Assembly: GCA_041920215.1 (NCBI GenBank)
Contig: JAYRSJ010000001.1
Span: forward strand, 62,001-126,000
DNA: 64,000 nt
Source of the DNA: JAYRSJ01 sp041920215
GTDB taxonomy: Bacteria; Pseudomonadota; Gammaproteobacteria; Burkholderiales; Burkholderiaceae_C
Reading direction: 5' to 3'
The position numbers and the translations under genes were made by a program. This document shows, one piece after another, positions 1 to 9,080 of this stretch (position 1 is its first letter; each line of letters begins with the position of its first letter). Under the pieces are notes generated by a model. It saw nothing but the letters and a program-made list of their open reading frames with translations, had not been told where the DNA came from and did no database searches.

Positions 1-603
1 CACCATCACCGTCTCGCTACCGTCTTTGTTGAGCGTCTCGATGATGGAGCCCAGATTCAGTGCGTCGGGGCCGACACGGAAGATGCCCATGCCGCCCATG
101 CCGTCCAGCGGCTTCAGGATGATGTCCCTGTGCTCGGCATGGAAGGTCTTGATCGCTGCGCTGCTGCGCGTCACCAGGGTCGGTGAGATGTAGTCGGGAA
201 ACTCCAGGATGGCCAGCTTCTCCGGATGATCGCGCAGCGCCGCCGGCTTGTTGAAGACGCGGGCGCCCTCGCGCTCGGCCTGCGAGAGCAGATGCGTGGC
301 GTAGAAGAACTCGGCATCAAACGGCGGATCCTTGCGCATGATGATGGCGTCCGTGCCGTCGGCCAGCCCCAGATCGCTCGTTTCCTCGGTCCTGAACCAG
401 TCGTGCGCGTCACCGCTCAGCGCGATGCGCCGCGCGCCGCGCGCCGTGACCTTGCCGCCGCTCAGCCACAGCAGATCGGCCGGATGGCAGGCCCAGATCG
501 CATGGCCGCGGCTGGCGGCCTCGCGCATCATCGCGAAGGTCGTGTCCTTGTAGGTCTTGAAGGACTCCAGGGGATCGGCAACAAACAGCAGATTCATCGT
601 CAT
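1..603 (-). CDS. gshB: glutathione synthetase, C-terminal part cut off by window edge
   Basis: This enzyme makes glutathione in the cytoplasm by ATP-dependent ligation of glycine to gamma-glutamylcysteine. The 201 visible residues align along their length with E. coli GshB: an N-terminal start LLFVADPLESFK, the motif IMRKDPPFDAEF, NKPAALRDHPEKL, and the start of the ATP-grasp region with ILKPLDGMGG. The catalytic C-terminal part lies beyond the window. The start at 603 (MTMNLL) is preferred over the ATG two codons later because an AAGAAGAG-type ribosome site lies about 8 bases upstream. It is the last gene of a minus-strand run that begins with gshA at 5538, so the two steps of glutathione synthesis are near each other but separated by two transporters. 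Identification is secure. Confidence 0.95.
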   Translation of the reverse strand, partial: MTMNLLFVADPLESFKTYKDTTFAMMREAASRGHAIWACHPADLLWLSGGKVTARGARRIALSGDAHDWFRTEETSDLGLADGTDAIIMRKDPPFDAEFFYATHLLSQAEREGARVFNKPAALRDHPEKLAILEFPDYISPTLVTRSSAAIKTFHAEHRDIILKPLDGMGGMGIFRVGPDALNLGSIIETLNKDGSETVMV

Positions 604-684
604 GGCGGCGCTCTTCTTTCTCGATCACACAGCAAGGACTGCAGCGGGCCGCAGTGTTGCACGGCTGGCGCCGCGCTGCCGGGC

Positions 685-1008
685 TCAGCCTTCTGCGGGC
701 TCGTCCGCGCCGGCGGCGGCGCGCGGCTCGAAGCGGCGCTGCGCCGGCCTGGCCAGCAGCTCCAGGTAGAAGGCCGGCGCACCGGCGGCGGCGGCCTCGT
801 TGATGCGCTCCATGAAGGCGCCCACATGGCAGACCTCGGCGGAGGCCTCGCTGAGGCCGAAACGGCAGTCGAAATCCCAGAAGTCCATCTGCGCCGGCAG
901 GGGCTTGCGGCGCTCGCGCTTCAGGTACTGGCGGATCTCGTGCTTGATCGCCTCAAGCAGGCGTTCGGGATGCTTGCCTTCGATCTGCAGCTGGAATGTC
1001 TTCTTCAT
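685..1008 (-). CDS. DUF6172 family protein
   Basis: A 107-residue protein of unknown biochemical role, resembling the small conserved DUF6172 family of proteobacteria. It begins MKKTFQLQIEGKHPERLLE, has a charged segment KHEIRQYLKRERRK, a conserved aromatic stretch MDFWDFDCRFG, and ends in an Ala-rich tail. There is no signal peptide or membrane segment, so it is probably cytoplasmic. The upstream in-frame codons (MPPPKPRLA) were rejected as a start because the ATG at 1008 has an AGG-containing ribosome site and opens the conserved sequence. It lies between gshB and benE on the same strand. The family name is from memory and moderately sure; no function is claimed. Confidence 0.75.
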   Translation of the reverse strand: MKKTFQLQIEGKHPERLLEAIKHEIRQYLKRERRKPLPAQMDFWDFDCRFGLSEASAEVCHVGAFMERINEAAAAGAPAFYLELLARPAQRRFEPRAAAGADEPAEG

Positions 1009-1045
1009 GGCAAGCCTCGGCTTCGGTGGGGGCAACGATTATCGG

Positions 1046-2218
1046 TCAGGCCCTGAAGCGGGCCACCGCCAGGGCCGCACTGCCGGCCACCACGCCCCAG
1101 AAGGCGGCGCCTATGCCGGCCAGGCTGATGCCGGACAGCGTGACCAGAAAGGTCAGGATGGCGGCGTCGCGATGCTGCTCCTCCTTCAGCGCGGTGGCCA
1201 GGCCACCGGCGATGGTGCCCATCAGCGCAAGACCTGCCACCGCCGCCACCAGGGCGCGCGGGAAGGCCGTCAGCAGGCCCACCACCGCGCCGCCGGCCAG
1301 GCCCAGCGCGATATAGAAGAGTCCGGCCATGGCCGCGGCGCTGTAGCGCTTGTCGGCGTCCTCATGGGCCTCGCGCCCCATGCAGATGGCTGCGGTGATG
1401 GCGGCCAGATTGAAGGCATAGCCGCCGAAGGGCGCCAGCAGCAGGCCGGCCAGGCCGGTCACCGAGATGCTGGCCGAGACCGGCGTGCGATAGCCGGCGG
1501 CACGCTGGGCCGCCACGCCCGGCAGATTCTGCGAGGCCATGGTCACCAGGAACAGCGGCAGGGCCACGCCCACCAGGGCCGCCAGGCTGAAGCGAGGCGT
1601 GGTCCAGACCGGCTGGGCCCAGCCCCAGTCCACCGCGCCCAGGCGCAGCTGGCCCTGCAGCGCCGCCACCGCGATGCCGGCCAGCAGCACGCCCGGCACC
1701 GCATAGCGGGGCAGCCAGCGCCGGCCCAGCAGATAGGCCAGGGCCATCACGCCCACCAGCAGCGGCGCACCCTGCACCGCGCCCACCGCGTCCAGGCCGA
1801 AACGGGTCAGCACCCCGGCCAGCAGGGCAGCCGCCACCGCCAGCGGGATGCGGTCCATCAGGCGCTCGAACCAGCGGGTCAGGCCGAACAGCAGGATCAG
1901 CGCGCTGCAGACCAGGAAGGCGCCCACCGCCTCGGCCATGCCCAGGCCCTGGGTGGCGGCGATCAGCGCGGCGCCGGGGGTGGACCAGGCGGTCAGTATC
2001 GGCTGGCGGGTCCACAGCGACAGGCCCAGGCTGGTGAGGCCCATCCCCAGGCCCAGGGCCCACATCCAGGAGCTGGTCTGAGCCGGGCTCGCGCCCAGGG
2101 CCTGGGCGGCCTGAAAGACGATGGCGACCGAGCTGGTGAAACCCACCAGCACCGCGACAAAGCCGGCCACGACGGCCGGCGCGGAAAGATCCTTGAGGAG
2201 ATGGCGTGCTTGCGTCAT
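1046..2218 (-). CDS. BenE family transporter (benzoate/H+ symporter-like)
   Basis: A 390-residue inner-membrane protein with about 11-12 hydrophobic helices along its whole length, typical of the BenE family. Family members import aromatic acids such as benzoate with protons, but no aromatic-degradation genes are nearby, so the substrate is not settled. Supporting segments are the N-terminal LSAPAVVAGFVAVLVGFTSS, the middle QPILTAWSTPGAALIA and the later FGGYAFNLAAITAAICMG, all characteristic of BenE/YdcO-like carriers. It sits 40 bases downstream of kup and 37 bases upstream of the DUF6172 gene on the same strand and could share their transcript. Length matches the family. Confidence 0.88.
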   Translation of the reverse strand: MTQARHLLKDLSAPAVVAGFVAVLVGFTSSVAIVFQAAQALGASPAQTSSWMWALGLGMGLTSLGLSLWTRQPILTAWSTPGAALIAATQGLGMAEAVGAFLVCSALILLFGLTRWFERLMDRIPLAVAAALLAGVLTRFGLDAVGAVQGAPLLVGVMALAYLLGRRWLPRYAVPGVLLAGIAVAALQGQLRLGAVDWGWAQPVWTTPRFSLAALVGVALPLFLVTMASQNLPGVAAQRAAGYRTPVSASISVTGLAGLLLAPFGGYAFNLAAITAAICMGREAHEDADKRYSAAAMAGLFYIALGLAGGAVVGLLTAFPRALVAAVAGLALMGTIAGGLATALKEEQHRDAAILTFLVTLSGISLAGIGAAFWGVVAGSAALAVARFRA

Positions 2219-2257
2219 GGCGGCACAGCATAGCGGGCCGCCCGGGGCCGGCCGCGG

Positions 2258-4141
2258 CTAGAGCTCGACCTTGGAACCCAGCTCGACGATGCGGTTGGTG
2301 GGCAGGTGCAGGAAGTCGGCGGCGGCGGCGGCATTGCGGTGCATGCCGGCAAACAGCTTCTCGCGCCACAGCGCCATGCCCGAGCCAATCGTCGGGATCA
2401 CGATATCGCGCGAGAGGAAGTAGCTGGTCTCCATCTCCTCCAGCAGCACGCCCTGCTTGGCCAGCAGGCCCAGGGCCTCGGGCACATCGGGCTCGTCCTT
2501 GAAACCGAAGTTCAGGCTCACCTGCCAGCAGTCATGGCCCAGGGCCTCGACCTGGATGCGCCGGTCCGGCCCTATCCAGGGCACCTCGTGGTGGCGGACG
2601 CTGACAAACAGGTTCTGCTCGTGCAGCACCTTGTTGTGCTTGAGGTTGTGCAGCAGCGCGTTCGGTGTCACGCCCTGCTCGGCGGCCAGGAAGACCGCGG
2701 TGCCGGACACCCGCAGCGGCGGGCTGATGAAGACCGCCTCCAGAAAGCTCTTCAGGTCGATCGCGTCCTCGCGCAGCTTGGCCGAGAGCAGGCGCCGGCC
2801 CTGCTTCCAGGTCAGCATCACGGTGAACATCGCAATGCCGATCAGCAGCGGGAACCAGCCGCCGGCCGCGATCTTCAGCAGATTGGAGGCCAGGAAGGTC
2901 AGGTCGATCACGAAGAAGAAACCGGTCGCGGCCAGGCACAGCAGCAGCGGCAGCTTCCAGCCGAAGCGGATCACGAAGAAGGTCATCACCGTGGTGATGG
3001 TCATGTCGATGGTCACCGCCACGCCATAGGCCCCGGCCAGCTTGGAGGCCGAGCCGAACAGCACCACCGCCAGCACCACGAAGCCGAACAGGCTCCAGTT
3101 GACGAAGGGCACATAGATCTGGCCGGTGTCGCGGACCGAGGTGTGCAGCACCCGCATGCGCGGCAGTATGCCCAGCTGTATCGCCTGCTTGGTGACCGAG
3201 AAGGCCGCGGTGATCAGGGCCTGCGAAGCCACCACGGCGGCGCAGGTGGCCAGCAGGAACAGCGGGATCTCGGCCCAGTCCGGGGCCAGCAGGAAGAAGG
3301 GGTTCTTGATCGCGGCCGGATCGTCCAGCAGCATCGCGCCCTGGCCGAAGTAGTTGATCACCAGGGCCGGCATCACCACGCCATACCAGGCAATGCGTAT
3401 GGGCTTCTTGCCGAAATGGCCCAGGTCGGCGTAGAGGGCCTCGCCGCCGGTCACCACCAGCACCACCGCGCCCAGCGCGACAAAAGCCACCCAGCCATAG
3501 GCCAGGCAGAAGTTCAGTGCATAAACCGGGTTCAGCGCCAGCAGCACATGGGGGTTGTCGATCACCCGCGGCAAGCCCAGCAGGGCCAGGCTGGCGAACC
3601 AGATCAGCATCAGCGGACCGAAGGCCTTGCCGATGCCGCCGGTACCGAGACGCTGCACCGCGAACAGGCCGGCCAGCACCAGCAGCGTGAGCGGCAGGAT
3701 GGCTTGGTGGTACTGCGGCGCGTAGACGTCGATGCCCTCGACCGCGCCCAGCACCGTCATCGCCGGCGTGATCACCGCATCGCCGTAGAAGATGGCGGTG
3801 CCAAACAGCCCCACCAGCAGCAGGCTGCGCCGCAGCAGGGGCTTGTGGTTGACCGCATTGGTGGCCAGGGCCAGCATCGCGATCAGGCCGCCCTCGCCGT
3901 TGTTGTCGGCGCGCAGGATCAGCAGCACATACTTGATCGAGACGATGACGGTCATCGTCCAGAACAGCAGCGACAGCACGCCCAGGATGTTGTCGTGGCT
4001 CACCGCCACATGACCGCCGTGGAAGACTTCCTTCAGCGCATAAAGCGGGCTGGTGCCGATATCGCCGTAGACGACGCCCAGGGCACCGAGGGTCAGGCCC
4101 GCCAGCGCCGAGGGCCTGCGGTCAGCTTGGTTTGAACTCAC
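2258..4141 (-). CDS. kup: potassium uptake protein Kup (KUP/HAK/KT family)
   Basis: A 627-residue low-affinity K+ transporter of the inner membrane, thought to work as a K+/H+ symporter. The N-terminus holds the family hallmark VVYGDIGTSPLYALKE followed by about twelve membrane helices up to about residue 450; the remaining C-terminal part is cytoplasmic, as in E. coli Kup. The only plausible start is a GTG at 4141, since the conserved N-terminal motif begins within 20 residues and no ATG lies between; no good ribosome site is visible. It is downstream of gshA on the same strand. Glutathione adducts gate the unrelated Kef potassium systems, so this neighbourhood need not be functional. Confidence 0.94.
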   Translation of the reverse strand: MSSNQADRRPSALAGLTLGALGVVYGDIGTSPLYALKEVFHGGHVAVSHDNILGVLSLLFWTMTVIVSIKYVLLILRADNNGEGGLIAMLALATNAVNHKPLLRRSLLLVGLFGTAIFYGDAVITPAMTVLGAVEGIDVYAPQYHQAILPLTLLVLAGLFAVQRLGTGGIGKAFGPLMLIWFASLALLGLPRVIDNPHVLLALNPVYALNFCLAYGWVAFVALGAVVLVVTGGEALYADLGHFGKKPIRIAWYGVVMPALVINYFGQGAMLLDDPAAIKNPFFLLAPDWAEIPLFLLATCAAVVASQALITAAFSVTKQAIQLGILPRMRVLHTSVRDTGQIYVPFVNWSLFGFVVLAVVLFGSASKLAGAYGVAVTIDMTITTVMTFFVIRFGWKLPLLLCLAATGFFFVIDLTFLASNLLKIAAGGWFPLLIGIAMFTVMLTWKQGRRLLSAKLREDAIDLKSFLEAVFISPPLRVSGTAVFLAAEQGVTPNALLHNLKHNKVLHEQNLFVSVRHHEVPWIGPDRRIQVEALGHDCWQVSLNFGFKDEPDVPEALGLLAKQGVLLEEMETSYFLSRDIVIPTIGSGMALWREKLFAGMHRNAAAAADFLHLPTNRIVELGSKVEL

Positions 4142-4242
4142 AAAGGAGCGGGCGGCCGCGAGGCCGCCGGTACCGGGAAGGGCGCTATTGTGCGCCTTCC
4201 TTGCTGCGGCGCAACACGAGCTGATGCCAAGCAGGCATGGGC

Positions 4243-5538
4243 TCAGGCATAGACCTCGGCCTCGGGGTCGGTGACCTCCAGCTCATAGCTGGCGGCCAGC
4301 ATCGCCAGGCGGGCAATCACACCGTACATATAGAAGCGGTTCGGCGCGCTGGCCCCCGGGCGCTCGCCGGGCCGGGCCAGATGGGCCGACTCGGCAAAGG
4401 CCAGCGGCACATAGCTGGCGCCCGGGGCGTTCAGGTTCTCGTCGTTGCCGCGCTCGGCATGGATGCGGTAGAAGCCGCCGACCACATAGCGGTCCATCAT
4501 GTAGACCACCGGCTCGGCCACCGCCTCGTTGACCCGCTCGTGGGTGGGCACGCCCTCCTGCACGATCACCGCGTCGACCGGCTGGCCATCCTTGATGACG
4601 CTCATCTTGTTGCGGCTGCGGCGGTTCAGCTCGACCAGCTCCTTGGCATCGCGCACCGTCATGATGCCCATGCCATAGGTGCCGGCATCGGGCTTGACGA
4701 CCACGAAAGGCTTCTCGTTGATGCCGTATTCCTTGTACTTGCGGCGCACCTTGCCCAGCATCGCATCCACCTGGGTCTGCAGGGCCTCCAGGCCGGCGCC
4801 GGTGCTGAAGTCGAGCTCGCCGCAGCCGGCCGACATCGGATTGATCAGCCAGGGGTCCATGCCCAGCAGCTTGGCGAACTTCTTCGCCACCTCCTCGTAG
4901 GCACGGAAATGCTGAGTCTTGCGGCGCAGCGCCCAGCCGGCATGCAGCGGCGGCAGCAGGTACTGCTCGTGCAAGCCCTCCAGCACCGGCGGAATGCCGG
5001 CCGAGAGATCGTTGTTCAGCAGGATGGTGCAGGGGTCGAAATCCTTCAGGCCCAGACGCCCGCGGGTGCGCAGCAGAGGCTCCAGCCTCAGCTCGCTGCC
5101 GTCGGCCAGGCTCAGCGCAGTGGGGGCCTTGATCTCGGGGTCCAGCGTGCCCAGGCGCACATTCAGCCCGGCCTGGGTGAAGATGCGCAAGAGCGTCGCG
5201 ATATTGCTGAGATAGAAGCTGTTGCGGGTATGGCTCTCGGGAATCAGCAGCAGGTTCTTGGCCTCGGGGCAGATCTTCTCGATCGCCGCCATTGCCGCCT
5301 GCACCGCCAGCGGCAGCATGGCCGGGGTCAGGTTGTTGAAGCCGCCGGGGAAGAGATTGGTGTCCACCGGCGCCAGCTTGAAGCCGGCATTGCGCAGATC
5401 CACCGAGCTGTAGAAGGGTGGCGTGTGCTCCATCCATTCGAGCCGGAACCAGCGCTCGATGGCCGGCATCGATTCGAGGATGCGCTGCTCCAGTTCGTTG
5501 ATCGGGCCGGTCAGTGCGGTGATGAGATGGGGAACCAT
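4243..5538 (-). CDS. gshA: glutamate-cysteine ligase, proteobacterial GshA type
   Basis: This 431-residue cytoplasmic enzyme catalyses the first and rate-limiting step of glutathione synthesis, joining glutamate to cysteine with ATP. It belongs to the type found in betaproteobacteria and acidithiobacilli, distinct from the E. coli GshA fold class. Visible features are the N-terminal VDTNLFPGGFNNL, IPESHTRNSFYLSN, the ILLNNDLSAG segment, and an ATP-grasp-like VVVKPDAGTYGMGIM near residue 280. Translation from 5538 (MVPHLITALTGP) fits the family; 17 extra in-frame residues upstream look non-coding. It heads the minus-strand run that ends with gshB and is divergent from the TraB/GumN gene 129 bases away. 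Confidence 0.94.
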   Translation of the reverse strand: MVPHLITALTGPINELEQRILESMPAIERWFRLEWMEHTPPFYSSVDLRNAGFKLAPVDTNLFPGGFNNLTPAMLPLAVQAAMAAIEKICPEAKNLLLIPESHTRNSFYLSNIATLLRIFTQAGLNVRLGTLDPEIKAPTALSLADGSELRLEPLLRTRGRLGLKDFDPCTILLNNDLSAGIPPVLEGLHEQYLLPPLHAGWALRRKTQHFRAYEEVAKKFAKLLGMDPWLINPMSAGCGELDFSTGAGLEALQTQVDAMLGKVRRKYKEYGINEKPFVVVKPDAGTYGMGIMTVRDAKELVELNRRSRNKMSVIKDGQPVDAVIVQEGVPTHERVNEAVAEPVVYMMDRYVVGGFYRIHAERGNDENLNAPGASYVPLAFAESAHLARPGERPGASAPNRFYMYGVIARLAMLAASYELEVTDPEAEVYA

Positions 5539-5666
5539 ATGCGTGCGGCCTTGATGGGGAGGGCCTGTCGATTCTATGAGTGGGCGCATATGGGGGCGCT
5601 GCCGGGCAAGGCAAGCCCCGCCCCCTACCGAAGCTGGGCGCAGGCCGCACTGCTAGAGTCCGCCCC

Positions 5667-6638
5667 ATGTCTGCGATCACTGCGCTTGCCAGAAGCCTGG
5701 CCCTGGGCCTGGCCGGCCTCACCCTGACCCTGCTTGCCGCCGCTCAAGACGTGGCCAGCACCGCGACCCAGTGTCCGCCACGGGCCCAGCCGCCCAGCGC
5801 CGAGCAGCTGAGCCAGGCGCGCGCCCAGGCCCGTGACCGCGGGCCGCTGTGGCGCATCAGCAAGGACGGCCGGGTCTCCTGGCTGTTCGGCACCCTGCAC
5901 ATAGGCCGTATGCAGTGGCTGGCGCCGGGGCCGCGCCTGCGCGCCGCGCTGCAGAGCAGCGATGTGCTGGCGCTGGAGCTGGACATCGCCGACCCTGCCA
6001 CCCAGCGCGCGCTGCAAGCCGGCTATGCCAGCCCCGGCCCGACCCTGGATGCCGAGCTGAGCCTGCGGCTGCGGCAGCAGCTGGGCGCGGCCTGCCTGCC
6101 GGCCGAGGCCTTCGCCCGCATGCACCCGGTGCTGCAGACGGTGACCCTGGCCACGCTGGCCGGTCGCTGGGACGGGCTGGACCCCAACTACGGCCAGGAG
6201 CTGCTGCTGGGCGAGCTGGCACGCGCCAGCCAGCTGCCGGTCGCCGCCCTCGAAACACCCGAGCAGCAGCTGGCCCTGCTGCTGCCTCAGGACGAGGCCA
6301 GCGGTCTGGCGATGACCCGGCAGATGCTGGAGCAGCTGGAGCAGGGCAAGGTCAGGCCGGTGCTGAAGCGGCTGGCGGCAGCCTGGGAGCGCGGCGACCT
6401 GGACGAGCTGGCCCGCTACGAGCAATGGTGCGACTGCGCGCCCAGCGCGGCCGAACGCGCCTATTTGGCCCGGCTCAACGACGGCCGCAACCCTGGCCTG
6501 GCCGAGCGCATCGACGCGCTGCACGGCCAGGGCAAGCGGGTCTTCGCGGCGGTGGGCGCGCTGCACATGACCGGCCCCCAGGCCCTGCCCGAGCTGCTAC
6601 GGGCAAAGGGCTACCAGGTCGAGCGCATCAAGCCCTGA
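5667..6638 (+). CDS. secreted TraB/GumN family protein
   Basis: A 323-residue protein of the TraB/PrgY/GumN family, whose bacterial members are thought to be metal-dependent peptidase-like proteins without firm substrates. An N-terminal signal peptide (LALGLAGLTLTLLAAAQ) implies export. The family signature SWLFGTLHIG occurs near residue 75 and a second conserved site, AVGALHMTGPQALPELL, near the C-terminus; the paired GTxH and GxxH motifs are the proposed active site. Start 5667 (MSAITALARS) is chosen because it opens the signal peptide; a longer in-frame extension overlaps the gshA promoter region. The response regulator follows after 29 bases and may be cotranscribed. Confidence 0.88.
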   Translation: MSAITALARSLALGLAGLTLTLLAAAQDVASTATQCPPRAQPPSAEQLSQARAQARDRGPLWRISKDGRVSWLFGTLHIGRMQWLAPGPRLRAALQSSDVLALELDIADPATQRALQAGYASPGPTLDAELSLRLRQQLGAACLPAEAFARMHPVLQTVTLATLAGRWDGLDPNYGQELLLGELARASQLPVAALETPEQQLALLLPQDEASGLAMTRQMLEQLEQGKVRPVLKRLAAAWERGDLDELARYEQWCDCAPSAAERAYLARLNDGRNPGLAERIDALHGQGKRVFAAVGALHMTGPQALPELLRAKGYQVERIKP

Positions 6639-6667
6639 ACGCGACAGCTCGGCTATGCTTGCCGGCC

Positions 6668-7048
6668 ATGGCACGCCGCATTCTGATCGTTGAAGACCAA
6701 GCCGAGATCCGGCGCCTGATCCGCTGGACGCTGGAAGATGGCGACTATCTGGTCCACGAGGCCGCCAACGGCCAGGCCGCGCTGCAGATCGCGCGCACGC
6801 TGCGCCCCGAGCTGCTGCTGCTCGATGTGATGATGCCCGGCGGCATCAGCGGGCTGGATGTCTGCCGCGAGATCAAGGGCGATGCCGAGCTGGCGCGCAT
6901 CAAGGTGGTGGTGCTGAGCGCCAGCGCCGCGGCCCAGGACCGGCAGAACGCGATGAAGGCCGGTGCCGACGCCTTTCTGGGCAAGCCCTTCAGCCCGGTC
7001 AAGCTGCAGGAACTGATCGAGCGCATGCTGGCCGGCGCAGCCCGCTAG
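6668..7048 (+). CDS. single-domain response regulator receiver protein
   Basis: A 126-residue CheY-like protein made only of a receiver domain, with no DNA-binding or enzymatic output. The acidic pair E9-D10, the phosphoacceptor D53 in LLLDVMMPGG, S84 in VVLSAS and K106 in FLGKPFSP are all present, so it should accept phosphate from a histidine kinase. No cognate kinase is encoded nearby, making it an orphan. Output is likely through protein-protein contacts. It follows the TraB/GumN gene closely and ends at a strong hairpin it shares with amtB on the other strand. Partner and pathway cannot be inferred from sequence. Confidence 0.9.
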   Translation: MARRILIVEDQAEIRRLIRWTLEDGDYLVHEAANGQAALQIARTLRPELLLLDVMMPGGISGLDVCREIKGDAELARIKVVVLSASAAAQDRQNAMKAGADAFLGKPFSPVKLQELIERMLAGAAR

Positions 7049-7066
7049 CGCCCCGACCGCAGCAAA

Positions 7067-7098
7067 GAAGCCGCCAGACATCGCTGTCTGGCGGCTTC
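7067..7098. terminator. bidirectional hairpin terminator between response regulator and amtB
   Basis: A perfect 14-base inverted repeat (GAAGCCGCCAGACA at 7067-7080 and its complement at 7085-7098) with a TCGC loop lies between two converging genes. Read on the minus strand the stem is followed by a short T-rich stretch, so it fits amtB best; on the plus strand the tail is CGTTCG. Confidence 0.85.
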
Positions 7099-7145
7099 CG
7101 TTCGTGCCGAGGGCGTGCGGCCCGTCCCTCGACGGGCCGTGCTGC

Positions 7146-8669
7146 TTACTTGTGGTAAGCCGTCTCGCCGTGCGAGCTGATGTCCAGGCCCTCGCGCTCT
7201 TCCTCTTCGCTGACGCGCAGACCGATGACCAGATCGACGATCTTGAAGGCGATCACCGAGACCACGCCCGACCAGACGATGGTCAGCAGCACGCCCTTGG
7301 CCTGGATCCAGACCTGGCTGGCGATCGAGTAGGCGTCCGGTGCCACCATGGCCACCGTGACCCAGTCGCCGACGGCGCTGGGGCCGCCCAGGTTGGGCGA
7401 GTTGAACACGCCGGTCAGCAGCGCGCCGATGATGCCGCCGACGCCGTGGACGCCGAACACGTCCAGCGAGTCGTCCGCGCCAAGCATGCGCTTCAGGCCG
7501 GTCACGCCCCACAGGCAGGCGAAGCCGGCGATGAAGCCGATCACGATGCCGCCGCCGATGCCGACATTGCCGGCCGCCGGGGTGATGGCCACCAGGCCGG
7601 CCACCGCGCCGGAGGCTGCGCCCAGCATCGAGGCCTTGCCCTTCAGCAGCGCCTCACCAATGCACCAGGCCAGCACGGCGGCAGCGGTGGCGGCCAGCGT
7701 GTTGATGAAGCCCAGCGCGGCGAAGCCATTGGCTTCCAGTGCGGAACCGGCGTTGAAGCCGAACCAGCCCACCCACAGCAGCGAGGCGCCGACCATGGTC
7801 AGGGTCAGGCTGTGCGGGGTGAATGACTCCTTGCCGTAGCCGACGCGCTTGCCGACCATATAGGCACCGACCAGACCGGCCACGGCCGCGTTGATGTGCA
7901 CCACCGTGCCGCCGGCGAAGTCCAGCGCGCCCCATTGCCAGATCAGGCCGGCCTTGGAGCTCATCTCGGCAGCCACCTCGGCCGAGGCATAGGCATCCGG
8001 GCCCATCCAGAACCAGACCATATGCGCCATCGGCAGATAGCTGAAGGTGAACCAGATCGCCATGAACAGCAGCACGGCGCCGAACTTGATGCGCTCGGCG
8101 AAGGCGCCGACGATCAGGCAGGCGGTGATGCCGGCAAAGGTGGCCTGGAAGGCTGCGAACACGATCTCGGGGATGTAGACGCCCTTGCTGAAGGTGGCCG
8201 CGTTGGCAAAGGTGCCGGCCGCGTTGTCCCAGATGCCCTTCATGAAGAGACGGTCAAAGCCGCCGATGAAGGCATTGCCCTCGGTGAAGGCCAGGCTGTA
8301 GCCATAGATGACCCACAGCACGACGATCATCGAGAAGGTGACCATCACCTGCATCAGCACGCTGAGCATGTTCTTGCTACGCACCAGACCGCCGTAGAAC
8401 AGCGCAAGACCTGGCACCGTCATCATGATGACCAGCAAGGTGCAGACCATCATCCAGGCGGTATCGCCCTTATTGGGCACGGGTGCCGGTGCGGCGGCGG
8501 CCTCGGCCGGCGCGGCGGCTTCGGCAACCACAGCGACCGCTTCGGAGGCCGCAGCGACGACCGCCGAGGCGGCCTCGGCGAGGACAGGCGCGGAAGCCGC
8601 GTCTTGGGCCCAGGCTGCGGGGGCGAACACCGCCGCAGCCAGCGCCAGGCTGGCAAGTAGTTTCTTCAT
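7146..8669 (-). CDS. amtB: ammonium transporter AmtB
   Basis: A 507-residue inner-membrane channel for ammonium/ammonia uptake under nitrogen limitation. After a signal peptide comes an unusual Ala/Glu/Val-rich stretch (about residues 22-66) predicted to be periplasmic, then eleven membrane helices. The twin-histidine pore residues are visible as H258 in FAGGTVVHIN and H408 in DVFGVHGVGG. Start 8669 has a GGAGA ribosome site. It is last in the operon porin-glnK-amtB, and the GlnK protein encoded just upstream is the expected cytoplasmic plug of this channel. The Ala-rich insert is longer than in E. coli AmtB but common in betaproteobacteria. Confidence 0.96.
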   Translation of the reverse strand: MKKLLASLALAAAVFAPAAWAQDAASAPVLAEAASAVVAAASEAVAVVAEAAAPAEAAAAPAPVPNKGDTAWMMVCTLLVIMMTVPGLALFYGGLVRSKNMLSVLMQVMVTFSMIVVLWVIYGYSLAFTEGNAFIGGFDRLFMKGIWDNAAGTFANAATFSKGVYIPEIVFAAFQATFAGITACLIVGAFAERIKFGAVLLFMAIWFTFSYLPMAHMVWFWMGPDAYASAEVAAEMSSKAGLIWQWGALDFAGGTVVHINAAVAGLVGAYMVGKRVGYGKESFTPHSLTLTMVGASLLWVGWFGFNAGSALEANGFAALGFINTLAATAAAVLAWCIGEALLKGKASMLGAASGAVAGLVAITPAAGNVGIGGGIVIGFIAGFACLWGVTGLKRMLGADDSLDVFGVHGVGGIIGALLTGVFNSPNLGGPSAVGDWVTVAMVAPDAYSIASQVWIQAKGVLLTIVWSGVVSVIAFKIVDLVIGLRVSEEEEREGLDISSHGETAYHK

Positions 8670-8716
8670 GACGAATCTCCGGGAATTTGTCTGTTCGGTC
8701 TTGTGATCGGTGCAGC

Positions 8717-9055
8717 TCAGAGCGCGTCGGCCCCGGTCTCGCCGGTGCGGATGCGCACCACCTGGTCCAGCGGCGAGACAAAAATCTTGCCGTCGCCGAT
8801 CTTGCCGGTGCGGGCCGAGCCCTCGATGGCCTCGATCACCTGCTCAACCACCGCGTCAGCCACGGCGGCTTCGATCTTCACCTTGGGCAGGAAGTCGACC
8901 ACATACTCGGCGCCGCGGTACAGCTCGGTATGACCCTTCTGGCGGCCGAAGCCCTTGACCTCGGTGACGGTCAGGCCCTGCACGCCGATGGCGCTGAGGG
9001 CTTCGCGCACCTCGTCGAGCTTGAAAGGCTTGATGACGGCGGTGATCAGTTTCAT
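8717..9055 (-). CDS. glnK: nitrogen regulatory protein P-II
   Basis: A 112-residue trimeric signalling protein that senses 2-oxoglutarate, ATP/ADP and, through uridylylation, glutamine. The modified tyrosine is Y51 in the T-loop (YRGAEYVVDFLPK), and the C-terminal signature GKIGDGKIFVSPL is intact. It is adjacent to amtB, the arrangement typical of GlnK rather than GlnB; GlnK blocks AmtB when ammonium is plentiful. A GAGGAGAA ribosome site precedes the ATG at 9055. It should be induced with the operon from the sigma-54 promoter upstream of the porin gene. The GlnK rather than GlnB assignment rests on context. Confidence 0.95.
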   Translation of the reverse strand: MKLITAVIKPFKLDEVREALSAIGVQGLTVTEVKGFGRQKGHTELYRGAEYVVDFLPKVKIEAAVADAVVEQVIEAIEGSARTGKIGDGKIFVSPLDQVVRIRTGETGADAL

Positions 9056-9080
9056 GGTGGGTTCTCCTCTTTCTCGCTTG

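Noticed and set aside
2306..4135. Long plus-strand reading frame opposite kup
   Set aside because: A shadow of kup caused by high GC; the translation is Gln/His/Arg-rich with no family resemblance. The same applies to frames opposite metH (16772-18655), gshA (4237-5727) and glcD/glcE (55585-58329).
4142..4242. Hairpin between kup and gshA (GGAAGGGCGC...GCGCCTTCC)
   Set aside because: The stem has a bulge and no T tail; terminator not supported.
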